From positions 3,968,001 to 4,032,000 of the forward strand of contig NC_035791.1 of the NCBI RefSeq assembly GCF_001653235.2: a stretch of DNA of 64,000 nt, given 5' to 3'. The stretch is from Pochonia chlamydosporia 170 (lineage: Eukaryota; Ascomycota; Sordariomycetes; Hypocreales; Clavicipitaceae). This document shows positions 47,101 to 60,083 of the stretch, piece by piece. Made by a program: the position numbers and the translations under genes. The notes under the pieces were generated by a model, which saw only the letters and a program-made list of their open reading frames with translations, did not search any database and was not told the DNA's origin. Within the stretch, counting starts at the first letter, position 1; the number at the start of each line of letters is the position of its first letter.

Positions 47101-50100
47101 TAAGTCGCAAAGTTGTCCTTATTAATTTCCCAACTGCGGCCAGATCTCATCAACCACGTAGGTATGTTCCGCAATTCCTGACAGGTCCTCTTCACTGAGT
47201 GACAGCAAAGCATCAACCCTGGTAGTATCGTTTGCAAGCACCCAACCAACTGACAACACTTATATGACTCGTCTCACCTACCCTTCCCCAAAAGACAGTA
47301 TCACCAGCTGGGGGTAAATCCTCCCAAACTACGGGCCCCATATTCAAGACAAGACAAAGCAAATAAGCACACCGCTATGGCAAATTCTCCCAAACCACAA
47401 TCCACCACGTATTACAACGAAATACAGTGACTCAGCAAGGGAGATCACATCGTCACGACCCATTGTCCACCACTCACACTACAACACGTTCAGAACCTGC
47501 TCACGGGGTCGAAAACAACCCGGTTTTCTTACCCTATGGCCATTGAACAACTACACTTTGTTCCTCGATGAGTAAATGGCCAACGACCAGGATGAGCAGC
47601 ACAAACCATTCTTTCACCGCCGCCGGAGTGTCCCGCCGTACCTTGCATAGGTTCCACCAAGGCCAGTATCCAAATTCCATGTTCCAGAGCGGACCTCAAG
47701 GGATCTTTGGGGAGCTTTCGGAATAGTACTGTGCCAAGAAACTCTATTAAAGACCCTGAGTAATACGCGCGTTTACACATTGCATCAGTAGCCGTCATGC
47801 CACCGAACTCCGAGTATCGGTGTCAGTGGGTCAGCGAATAGTGAGGCGCCACACCGCAACAGAACCAACCAGACCAGATACTACTGGGTACAGTGAGTCT
47901 GCTGCGTTCCGGCAGGATACGTCTCAAGTGCTGGTTGTCATTTGCAAGTGCAGTGCTGTACAGTACAGAGCTTAGGCAGAATGTTGGGCCTCGGGGCAAT
48001 CCAGCTGATGTGAAGGTATCCACTGGTCTCTGCTGGCCGTGTTCGAGAGCTCAGTTCCTGTCATGTTAAGTGCCAGGCTGCACGATAATGCAGCGTGGCG
48101 TTACAGTTGGCCACTGTGATCAATTCGCAACAATGCACACTCAACGTTGGCCAGTTAGTCTGCTCCAGGATGTCGAGCCGAGAGCACGTTAGGCAGGTGC
48201 TTTGTATCGCTTCGATTGCCCCAGTGCCTCTTCTCAACGAATGAAGACCATGCGAACACAAAATCCAGCCGAGATTAAGGCTAGGTCAAGCCTCGTAAGC
48301 AATTTCTGCCGTCAAATGCATGCTCTTGGGCATAGAGCGTGGGTGTGCCCCCGTGTGGGATTCCAGAGTTTGGTTGTCTTGGTCCAGGGGTTTCGTGCTC
48401 TGATGCAGAATGGCTGAGCTGCCGGCACCGTCCAAACTGCACCTGGTCGTCCGTGGCTCACAGTCACTCACGCTCGTGCGTAGTGAGCGATTGTGGGTGA
48501 TGACCAAGATGATGACAGGCGCTGGCGGCCTAAAAACATGGTGGGAGGAGTCTGGCTTGGTGGAACAACTGTCCGTGTCAAGTCGGCGGCGTCGGGGAAC
48601 ACATTCCACTTCTGGCTACCCTGAGTCTTCCCTGAATCAGGTGGAGCTAGGAACGGTCTCGAAGTGAAGAGTTTTTCACCTTTGTTCGCCTTTGGTGGAC
48701 CGGAATAATTGATACTCCGCGCAAAAGACCGGACCCTGGTCGTCAGGCACGGTGGGGCGCTTACTGGCATTGGTCTCGTCTCTCCACCTCAGGAACATTC
48801 ACATTGATCTCTGTCAGGGAAAAGTTGTCCCGATTGTGATGACATGACAATACATATGGCACCCTTTGTTACCCTGGATCACGATGGATTCGACTTGATC
48901 CACTGCGAGAATAACGCAACTGGCAGACAGAATATGGATCATGACCGGAACACATATGCCAAACCGGACGGCAAGTTCAAACGAGAGCATGTGAACCCGA
49001 TTGTGTCTGCTGTGGCCCGTTCTTTGCGCTTCCCTATCGGTTTCTGGTGACAGGACGGGAAGTAGTCTGTAGGTGCGATCAAAACCAGCTTGCCGTCCGT
49101 GATATCCTGCATGCTCGGCCAATTCTTTGCTGTACTGCCCAGGGTTGAAGAGAAAATAGCCACCCATTCGGCATTCTCCATATTACTGATTTGACCCGTT
49201 GGAGATGTCTTGCACAGTACCAGTTGGAGCAGTGAAGGGTTCTGCAGTCCGCCTCCCAAAAAAGAAGAGGGTGGGCTGTGCAAACTGCAACTCTTGAAAG
49301 TCGATTGGCCAATTGTTTCGATACTTCTCCACGAAGCCAAACAATGACAAACGGTTTGGTGGGCTCTTGGACTTTTGGACAACGCCCTGGCAGGGGAGGC
49401 GTTCCGTTGGGCCTGGCTAATGCAAGGCACCCAAGCGGAAAATGCCTCGTTGGCTTGGAATGGATGTTCCTTCTCAGACACCCTCAGAGGCTTGTGAAAA
49501 GACCAGACGGGCTGTATAGTAGTAAATGTAAGGCTGAAACTGCATCAGCCAAAAAACGAAGCCGTTGACGAGTTTCATCAAGCATCAACCGGTTGCTCCA
49601 GCTTGATTCTGAGCCGTTCGTGGTTGAACGCAGCTTCAACAAGTCCAGCAGATGCTATGGTTCGCCAATTCGCAAGGCACAGCGGGAGTGCAGCTCCAAT
49701 TTTCCTGATGCAATTCTGGTAAACAATTCGGAAGCAACGGGACAAAAGATGCCGCCGCTTGTCGGAAAAGATCCCAACGACAATGGAATAAGACTGGTGG
49801 CGGCCATGCAACAACCAAAGGAATCCGTTATGGCGCTCCTTGCAGACGGCTTGCATACAGACTAGCCATTTCTACGATCTTGCATCTAGCAAAGGTACAC
49901 ATTGATATCGAACAGGTACCACAGAGGTGAAGCATCCCACCTCTCATTGTTGGGTGGTTGCCTACATTCCGCATGTGATGGGGACAGAACTCCGTTGATC
50001 GAACACTAATGGCTGCTTATCTGTTAATCAGTCACATCCGTATGCTGAATTCTTCATCCTGTGATGTGTTGCAGCGATAAAGCTTAACTTCAAAGAGTCG

Positions 50101-53100
50101 ATCATCACAGTCGCTGGGCTGTCGTCCAGCAACATCAATGCAGCCACACAACACAATGCGTCATGTGGGAGGCCAGAAGTATTTAGTATCACAGACCGCG
50201 CACTATGTAGTTGCCTTTTGTGCTATGTCAAGTGTATTTACTCTTGGGCAAATGCATTCTGACACGATCTGCAAAGGCTCTCTGAGGCGGATGTACATTG
50301 TGCCTGGCATTCATTGCGATTGCTTCAATGTAGGTGCAACTGGGTCGTCCAGAACTACAAGAGAGACAGTCTTGTCAAAGCCCATATCGAGTTTGTCTCG
50401 TCGACTGCTCCAAAGTAACATCTCGTCTCTGAGCAGCCGCAATAAATTCCGCAGCATTGAACAAATAAGCCATTCCAGGCAAGCCAGGGTAGCAATTTCT
50501 CGTGGTAGATCCACCAGATCCTGCAGGTGTCAGATCACAGGTGTGCACTCCTCAACCTAAACGGGTTATCAAAACCCGGGTTTCGGTAGGTTCGTTCAAC
50601 GAGATCCGAAAGTGTGGTGCTATCCGGTAGTGCAGCAGTACAAGTCCACATCGCCATACAGTTGACCGTCAATTATGGTGATGGCGTAATCGTTGTTTAC
50701 CCTTCAGCTGAGAGAAGTACACATGCTGCATGACATTCAAGTGCTACCTCGGGCTGGCCCAAATGCACAGCAAGAATGAGACTGGAAACTGCCTCGGAAA
50801 TGAGATATTCTCGGTGGTCGTTGAGGTGAAAGATAAGCAGATATTTGGCGAATCGCAATGTAGCTCAACATTCGCTGAGCCCATTGACCCTGCGGGTTGT
50901 CCAACCTTGCTGCAACTTGATCGAAACTTCTTCTACGTGATGGTGCACAATCGATGGTCATGCAGACGGCGAAGCATACATAGAGCCAATGGGCTTATCT
51001 GTGTGCCGTTTGGGTGTTCGCATGTTTTCTTGGACATCCCCACAACGTATGCATACTTCGTCTCTTCATTCACTCGGACTGGTGTGATCTGTGTGTGTTT
51101 TTGATTCGTACCCTTTCGGACAACTCCAAGCTCAACGATCCGAGTTCAATGTTGGTTGTTGACGCTAATTTTGGACTCGTCATACCTGCATCATACCACG
51201 ACTGTAACCATGTTTTAACACTGTGTGAATATACTGTCAGCAACCCAGCTCTGCTGCATGATAACTTCCGCCTCTGAATTTGATCGCTGACGGCCAGAGG
51301 GGGAACTCGCAAAAGTTGGCTGTCTCCGGAAGAGCCCAAAATGCCCTTCTTACCCATACGAAGGCGATGGATGCAGTGCACACGGGAATGGAGGCACCGG
51401 CCCGTATTAGTGCGAGGCGTCGAAGCCCATGAACTCAATTGCTGCCAAGCTCTATAACAGCGACTGGAAGGATACTAAGCGCTCAACAGGGACATTTGAC
51501 TGCCATCGCTGACTGAATTAAAATTCCCTGATTTGAGCTACATCATACCCTCGATTTGCGAAAGCTGATGGGAGGCTATTGGAAACTCGAAGACGCTGGT
51601 ACAATGTTGACTCTTGAGTGTTAGCATAACGCATCCGTGTTTTCAGTGTTTGTTCCCTGTAGCTCCGCGTTCGCACATAAAGGCGCTGTGTGAAATAAAC
51701 AGCACTTGAGGTTCTCCAGGTTGAACCCGCCCAACAAGTCAAGCCACCTGAATTTCAGGTCTGTTGAAGGAGTGCAACATTCTCGGCCCAGAACTGCGTA
51801 TTCTCTTACGAGCAACAGAGGCCCTCAATCAACTGAGGATTCCCCTCATGAACCTAAGACGTCGCAGTTCTTGCCTGCCAACCCCTTACTTAAGTACCTT
51901 AGTATCTGTGTGAACGCAACGCTCCGCGGTGAAACTGAAAGAAAGGAATTGGGTGTCCAGGGCTGGAAGAACCACCTGAACAATTTGAGTCTCCCCAAAA
52001 TGCCTATGCTGAGTTTGTGCCGCTGTAGTGTCCGGGTACAGAAGCCTCTCACACCTTCCTTCAGACATCTGATGTGGACGGAGTGGGGAAGAGAGCGGAT
52101 GATGCTAACCCAAGTTCTTGAGAACCGCAGGCCTGTCTGAGGCTGCTTTTGCAGTACAATGCTACCAGACACCAAGTCCAAAGTTCGATGAAAGCTGAGT
52201 CTTGCTCCGAATAGCCTCCAAGGACCTGCATACGCACACTTATGTTAACCCAATGGTATGCTACGTGGAATTTGGTGGTGATTGTGCCTTCTTTGGTAAC
52301 GGAACGTCGGGTTTCTGAAAGGCGACTTGGGGGCTGGGCAACACCATGGCGGTGATTGCTGAGCGTGTATGGCTTGCCTTGGGTACGGAGTTTTGTGGCC
52401 CTTGCTTCGACGAATTGTTAGGGCTCTCTGTGCTCAACTCCATCTGTCGTAAGGTGGAGGCATGATGTGTCTCTGCGAAATGTCATACAATTCGACTACC
52501 CCTGCAGAATCTTGGTTCTCTTTGTCAGAAAATTTCACGCATTTTGAAAGCACAGGCACTCTGTAGACAGTGTGCAGACGGCCCAGAGTCGGAGGCCTAG
52601 TACTGGTGGTGGATGGTGTTGTGACTGCCGGAAAAGTGATATCATACATTGGAGCGACGGTGTGAACCGCACAGATCACCATGTCAAACAGCCCGTAAAT
52701 GCGAAACTCCCTGTTTATTATTCATGGCAGCTTTGACTTGACTGAGTTCAGGCCAGGTCAGGGTCGCAAGTAGACTTGAACAATGGCTCTAGTGTCTGTC
52801 CGTGCACTGTGCTTCAAGTTGATCAAGGGGAGCGGGACTTTTGCTTTCTGGAAACTGGGCCAGGTTAGATTGCAGAGTTGAGAATTCTGCGAGTGCCTCG
52901 CACCCAGCGGAGCGGGGAGGAGAGGAGGCCAGAGGAGAACGACGAGTCTGGTTCAGTTCAGCAGGTGGGAGTTGAGGACGACTTGTCTGGTGGTATACCG
53001 TACATATTGAGTCCCCTGCATGGTCCCAGGACGTTGAAAAGAATGACTTGAGAGCTCGACACCAGAGTCGCCCTGGTGTTGGGACAGATAAGTATCAACC

Positions 53101-55882
53101 TCACCAACTGTCTTCATGTATTTCTTCCATCAAATGGGCCAAAATACAACGCCGGGCACTGTTGCCAAGCAGGGCGAGGTCCTGCATGGCGAACCGGGTT
53201 GGTGGGCTGGCTGTGGTGTGAGACAAGGATTAGAGCGTGCGTGGACGTCAGGATGAGAGAGCCATGAGGGTATTGATCAAGAAAGAAGAGGGAGGTGATG
53301 ACGAGCTCATGAGCAACCAAGTCGACGATTAAGCCAAGGATCCCTGGTGGAGAATGAAGAGGGCAGGAGCTATCCAAGAGCGGGCAACGGACCTCTGGGG
53401 CTTTCCGCAATGGCGAAAGCTTGACCAGACTGGACATCTGGAGCTCAGAGCTCTCTTTCCCCGCTTGTTATCAAGCTGTTCATCGGGTCCATGCCACCAG
53501 ATGCCACAGCTCCGGGTGCATCAGGCCTATCCTTGTCCATGTCAATAATGCCATTACTTACCAAGTGTTGAAGCATTGAAGGTCGATTTGAACAAGCGTC
53601 TGGTACACCAAGCTTACGCAGTCACATTAGGGCTGGTCGCCGCCAATGCTGGCTGTTTGTGTTTCTGTGTTTTTGTGTCAGAGATAATTTGTTTCAACGG
53701 AACGCACGGTCTCTGGAGGCATTGCATGTAGAGGATTTGAGGAAAAGATCTGATAACTCATATGAAATTCGTCATATCAATTGATTGCGTTTCATCTCAA
53801 TTGGAGACTGACTCTGAGTAGTAATTCACTGCCCCTGGAGTCTTATTTACTCAGGGTGATGCATTTTTCCAGTTGACGGCAGCATTGAGCTGCAACGACA
53901 CAAAACCTCCTTGGGGTGTAACACACCCTCCTCATTGCGCAATGCTGCATCAAGTGCCTCGCAATTGATGAACACGGCAGTGACCAAAGCGTTCTAATCC
54001 ACGGCCAGATCTCTCTATTATGGTGGCGTTCTATCTGAGGTTCTGCTTGTCGTCCATCTTTGGCCATCTTGCTCAATCCCACCGCTTCCCCCCCAAGCTG
54101 GAGGCAGACCAAAAAAAAAAGAAAAAAAAAAGAGAGAGAGAACAATTCACAGCATACTGAAGCATTTGACACAAAGTAAGACATCAATTGCTGGCATTCT
54201 CATAAGCGCCTAAGCCAGGATCAGCTGGTTCCTTACGACACCGCTGGCAAAGTGCATATCACCACGTCCAACAGATAGAGGCAGCCTCGGCGTCAATTCT
54301 CACGTGTCCGGATCAGCATCGTCACATCCGCATGCCACAGCTTCACCTCTGGAGTCTGGCCAAATTGGGCGAGGTACCTATCCGCTGGCTGTGAAGGAAA
54401 CGCAGAGACACACTCACTTGGACACGACTGGTTGATTCATATCTCCATCGGGCACACCTACACGGCTCAGACGACAAGCACGCAGACCAGACCAGACTGT
54501 TGTCCCATCTTGCTCCTCACTACCAAACTTGACGGGACGCAGGCTCAGACACCCGGTGGCCGCATTGGCAGACGCCAGCATTGCAACTTGACATCTGGAT
54601 CGACTTTAGGACGCATTGGTTTTCGGCTTGTCCTGCCGCCGACTGCAACCACAAACAGGTGCTTCGATTTGGGGGAAGCAAAAGACCAGACATTTGATCA
54701 GAGACTGGAGAAATTCGACTTGACAGACAGCCCTGTCAACCACAAGTGACATTGAACAATCGGGCTGGGCTGGGAAGCTGGGGACACCAGGCCAGACATC
54801 AAGCTTTCTCCTTGTCCAACCGCCATCGCGCCAACACGTGGAACTGCGACACCCCCAGTCGGCTGCACGCGTTGGGCGTTTTGCTCTTCCCGCCTCATCT
54901 GTATTGAGCCGGATTACGAGACACACCAAAATTGACGTTGTCATTACTACTATATACAGAGCCCAGTTTCCGCCCCCAGAAAAAACAGGTTCTGGATACT
55001 TTTGTTTTTTTGTTGCTTCTGGACCTTCCGCATTATTGACCCTCTGCTTGCCTACTCCATCTCCGCAATCTATTCTCTCCCCCATTGTGTCCAAGGAAAA
55101 GACCCAACACCAGACACAAGACACCACGACACCAGACCCCATCGGGGAACCAACTACAGCACACAAATTCTTCAACCTGCACTAATCAGAGACACGCCCA
55201 TTCTCGGCTTGTCTTAGACGGTGGCCAAAAAAAAAAAATCCACTTTTGTTGTTCCTTCCTCCCACCATTGCACCACAAGTCTAAGCTCAAGCTAAGTCCG
55301 TCATCCCAGCCGCCTCACGACTAAGCACCGGCTAAGACGCGTGCAAAGACCCGCCACCCGCGGAGCACAGCCATCGGCTACCACCCTGGCAAACTGAGTC
55401 GCCTGGGAACCTGGGAACTTGAACCAAGGACCCAGTCTTTGCCAGTGCCTCCAGTCTTCTTTCAAGTGAGTGGGGAGAAGTTTGCAAAGAAAGGCGTGGA
55501 ACAAAGATACCCCACCGGAGCCCACCTCTGTCGGCTTCCACTCCTCAGTCAGTCAGTTAGTCAGTCAGTCAGTCAGTCATTCAGATTGATCGCTACGTCG
55601 GAGGCGCCCAGCAAACAATTCGTGCCAGGCGCTTGGTTGTCGGCGACCCATCCGTTTGGTGTGGACGCTGTGGGCTCCTCTCGTGCCCAAAGTTGTTGTT
55701 TATTGTGTGCGGTTGTGGGTGCTGAGCGGCGCCATCTTTTGTGACTTCTTCTGCCCTCCCAGAGTTACTTCCTTCCTCCAACCTCATCCTCTCACGACAC
55801 AAACCTACACCGCACGATACTTCACCGGTTCGCAAAGCCGCCAGCCACCGCTGTGTTTTCACAGCCCTGACGCTGTGCAGGC
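44131..55882. other. 11.7-kb gene desert
   Basis: No convincing gene on either strand. Open frames up to 189 codons (54606-55175 minus; 48939-49481 minus; 51706-52140 plus) overlap one another on opposite strands and show no domain, signal peptide or splice logic. Simple repeats (an A/G-rich run at about 54110-54142 and CAGT repeats at 55545) lie near the right end, which is pyrimidine-rich and is probably the long 5' UTR and promoter of the gene at 55883. Non-coding transcripts or a large regulatory region are possible but not shown by the sequence. Confidence 0.5.
55545..55583. repeat. Imperfect CAGT tetranucleotide repeat in the 5' region
   Basis: About nine CAGT/TAGT/CATT units in a row, 300 bp upstream of the start codon at 55883, probably within the transcribed leader. 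Confidence 0.85.
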
Positions 55883-57667
55883 ATGACGCCTAAACTGAAG
55901 CCGCTGCTCTTGCCGCAGCTGCTTGAACAACGGTTCGAACAGCGGGCAGAGAAGCAACAAGTGAATGGACCGTCCGCCATGGCGAACCCCGACCACGGCG
56001 ATTTATCTTATGTCTACTACACCACCAACTCCTCGGCATCCGACATAACCTCTCCTGTAACGCCGATTTTCTCACCCAAAGGCCACCAGAGATTCTCTAG
56101 CTCTACCTCGTCCTTGGAACTGCCTGTGCAGCCGCCAGCGGAATGCCCAGCCTCACCTTCACAGACCTCGAGCACTATGTCTAGTCTGCGACAATTACCA
56201 GATGTTGAGGAGGAGCCAGTCGATCGTGGCGAAGACACAGCTACCCTTTCTGACAGGTTTGGGCTTTACAGCTGTTTATGTATGTGCTGGGCCCCAGGAC
56301 TGCTGTGCTGAAGGATTCTTTACTGACTCCCATATTCCGCAGGTGACCAACCTTGTGCCCACCGCAACAGCTCAGAAGCTCTTTTCCCTGGCGAGTTTGT
56401 CTCGGAATTTGATATCGACTATGATATGGGATTTCTCAGCGACACCGACTTCACTACTGACCCTCGCTACCCACGAAAGAAGCGCAGCACAGCCGAGTCG
56501 GCTTTCTCAGAGCTCACGTCACGGCTTGGATCTCGCATGCCTACCGTCAAACGATGGCGTTCGAGTAAGCGTGCGACTCTCAGAGCGTCCCCGCCCACAG
56601 GATTAAGTCTGGAGAATATCTTGGCTCGTGGACCGACAAGTAGCCGCTCGTCATCAATGTCTGCATCAGCGCAGCATCTCCCGGAACGTATAACAGAGCC
56701 GATGCCTCAACCACCATCAAACCCAACGACGTCTTGGTATAGTCTCAGTGACGATGCAGAGACTGGTCTGGGCATAGAGATTACTTCCGAAGACCACACG
56801 AATCTCGAACGTGACAGGGCTATGGCCACTACTCCTCTGCTCCCCCCTCTCCTCACCAGCCCCTTCGCTGGGCCTCCAAGAGAGTCACCTCTACAGTCAC
56901 CAAAGGTGGAGTCGTGTCCAACACCCGATGCTCCGTTGTCCCCTGCATTTGCTGCGGCGTCTCAGTTCTCTCGACCACCATTAAGCAGTCGTCCATCCGT
57001 TGCATCTCTGCGCAACGTATCAAGCAGCACTGAGCTGCCTTTTGCGTTTCCGGCAATTTTGCCAGAGCAAGATGAGTGGTCTGATCGGCTTGGACACGCC
57101 AACTTTACGATTTCACCTCGCCCGTATGAAATAGAGGCTATCAACCCGGAGACAATCGCCAAATTTCGGAATGATTGGGATCTGGCTCGCATAAATTATA
57201 CGAAACACTTAGTCAGAACTGGCGAGAATTACGGACAGACGAGCAAAATATATGCTCTTACAGAGGCAAAATGGGCTGAGGTTGAGCGACGATGGCAGAC
57301 AACTTTTGAGGAGATTGTGAAAAATACCAACTATCCATCTGCCGGGTCGATCAACACATCTCGCAACCAGAGTCGGGGACGTGGACGTGGCCGGTCTAGC
57401 AGCTCCAATGCTGCGGCTCTTGCACGGCTCCCGGTACAAGACAACCTACTTGCTGAACTGGAATGGAGACGCCTTGAGGACTGTCTCCCGAGCGCTGTAC
57501 CTCAAATGATGGAGTCACTTGATGCGGACGGAAAGTTTCCCGGTCGTGGCGACGAAGACATCGTTGGACCCATGCAGCGAGATGCAGTAATGGTGCGTGC
57601 CAGAAGCGAGGACGCCAAAGGGCGATTTTGGAAGACGCTGGCGGATCGAGTCGGCCTCCGCAAATAA
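55883..57667 (+). CDS. Ser/Pro-rich conserved fungal protein of unknown function
   Basis: Two exons (55883-56279 and 56343-57667) encode 573 aa. The donor is GTATGT and the branch point TTTACTGAC; the acceptor is CGCAG, phase 1. An upstream AG|GTTTGG donor would break the frame, so I prefer GTATGT. The first ~400 residues are low in complexity, rich in Ser, Pro and Thr, with basic patches (PRKKRS, KRWRSSKR) and many possible phosphorylation sites. The C-terminal ~180 residues look folded: ISPRPYEIEAINPETIAKF, DWDLARINYTKHLVRTGENYG, KWAEVERRWQTTFEEI, then an RGRGRGR linker and a last helical segment ending KTLADRVGLRK. This C-terminal block is what I recall as conserved among Sordariomycetes; its function is unknown. 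The long upstream region suggests complex regulation. An alternative start is the in-frame Met at 55979 (MANPDHGD). Confidence 0.82.
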
Positions 57668-60083
57668 TGCCAATGCGCTCCGCCGCATATGCTGCCAAAC
57701 CAAGGTTGGCATTCGCGATTGTGGTTGACGCTGCCACACCCAGGGGACGACAGGATGAATAAGCGAGTCTTTCCGCAGCTTTTGCTGCAACACAGATTTA
57801 TTTCCTTTGTTTTATTGAGCGACATTAAGAGATACCCCGACTACAGTCATTCCTTTTTTATTTTATATTTTGCTCACTTATGAATTGTTTTGGCGACCTC
57901 ACCGGCGCCGAAAATATCGGATTAGATGGAGAACCCCAACGGGCCGCCTTGTTTTACAATAATGATTTGGAAAATGTGTATATGGCAGAGTGGATGAACA
58001 TAAAAGGGCGACACAGGGAGTCCCAAAAGTTTTAGACATTGACAATGGAGTTCTTGTACTGGTAGCATGATTTACCTCTTTGTTTTGGTTCTACTCGGAA
58101 TGGCGGCAGGGTAAAATGGCAAGGAAGGAGGCGTGGAAGCAGGGTCCGGACAAGCACTCATGAGATGATGCGACTTCATTGATGGGCGGATGTTGGCATT
58201 GCTGTTAGCTAGGACAGGAATAACAATCTGGGCCAGCTGGTAGGCTTACTACTTACAATCTTACAAAAGATTACTTCATAATTTCTCTTAATTGGTAGTG
58301 CTGCATGTTCGTGAATTCTCGCGGCCTTGTGTAGAACGTCACTGATACTGGTCTTACCCAAGGTTGGATCAATGCTACGTAACCTCGGGAGACAGGGCTC
58401 GGTCTGGACTGCACTGCACTGAAGCATTTATTGCATTTGGATGACACGAAAAAGGCGGTACAATAGCCAAAGTGGCATCATTGACCAATATTTTGTCACA
58501 TTGCATTTGGTGTCAAACGCCGCCGCCAGGTAGGTAGAACCCCAAACAGCATCAATGCCACCACAAATACCCTGACTGGTGAGCGAATCACCAGCCTTTG
58601 GCTCTTTCAGAGTGCGAAGCACAAACTATGCCTTTTTCTCCAGGGCAATCCTTCTTCTTTACCGCCTCTCTGACTCGAGCCAATACTCGACGAAGCCTAC
58701 ATCACCACGTGGCGGGGGACACGAAGCCAAAGCTGCCAAGCAGGGCAAAAAAGAAGGAGGGGGAAACATATAAAGGAGCCCCGGCGCGTTTCATCTGAAG
58801 CCGAGGAAACACAAGGTAATATTCGTTTGATCGAGAAACAAACGGGTACTAGTCAATGAAGTAGGCAGTGCAACCCAGCCATGGTACGGGAAGGACGGGA
58901 TGCCAATGCCCTTGCTGTCCTACGCATCAACATTGAAGCGGGGAGAATGGTATATTTCTTGTTTCATCTAGCCGCTTCGATTCAACGAAAAATCTGTCCA
59001 ATCTAATGTTGAACAGCAGAGAGCAAGCCTCGCAGTTGTACGAAATGATCCGTTGAAGATGGGCTTGTGAGACATGTTACCCCCCTTGTGCGGAAACACG
59101 CATAAACCAACGGGGTACCGGAAAGCCCTGCCGCGACAGATACGCGGGAGTGACGCATTAGCGAAGGGGGAGGGAAGAGAAGTATCTACCCGGGGTGACA
59201 CAACTGGTGATACTGCATTGGGGGAGGGGAGGAAATGCACGTCGAATTGGCATATTGGAGAATGGGACTGTGATTGAGCATGGATCTAAGCCCCGAGTTT
59301 TCCAGCCCAAAATTAAGGAGGGTGGAAAGGGAGAATCGAGTGGTTGAATATGCCGGGAATACTTCCGTGAACGCGATTCATCTTGATTCATCAGGTAGAC
59401 TGCTCTTTTTATTTTCTGGCACAAACTGGTTGATGAGTCGTGCGGGGTGGCCAATGACGTGTTGGCTTTGGTGTTTTGGTGGTGATGGTGAAACTCTAAA
59501 ACTTTTTATGTGGATTGTTTGCACGTTGTTTTGCTGGTCGGCGCGGTCCGTGACTCGTGGGCTCTTTTTGGCTTTAGGGATCTGGGAGGTGGTGATGTGG
59601 TGAATGTGGTGAATGTGGTGAAGTGATGGTGTGGATGGTCCACTTGTCGCGTGGCAGCCAGGCTGGGTGGACGGCAATAGTAGCGGGAGAGGCTCATGTG
59701 CCGCTCCAGCTAAGGATTGGGATGGTGCAAATGAAGCAATTGCGGTGAGATGGCTCCTAGGCTAAAAATACCAGACCAAAATTGGCGACAAACGCGGTTG
59801 AGTATTTGCGGCTAATGTTGGTTGAGAACTTGTGATCCGTGGGTTGATATTGCTTAGGTACATGTCTGGTGGTATATATCCGGAACCTGCCTTGTTTGAG
59901 AGTCCTGGCACGATCTCGCATTGTAAATTCTTACTGGGTGAAGTAACTGGCATTCTAAATATGGCATGCCCAATAGTTGCCTGATTTATTTTGCTCTAGT
60001 CAGCAATTATCATATTTGACGATTTGCTTCAATGCCACAGTTCTGCTGAAATTCAGGACAACGAAACTCCTCTCGCTGCTCAT
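57668..60083. other. Intergenic 3' region of two convergent genes
   Basis: 2.4 kb without a supportable gene. Around 59598-59630 is a short tandem GTGGTGAAT-type repeat of about three units. Frames on both strands (58428-58798, 58968-59700) lack motifs. Confidence 0.5.

Noticed and set aside
54606..55175. 189-codon minus-strand frame, the longest in the gene desert
   Set aside because: Opposite-strand frames overlap it, it has no domain, and its composition follows the pyrimidine-rich leader of the gene at 55883.
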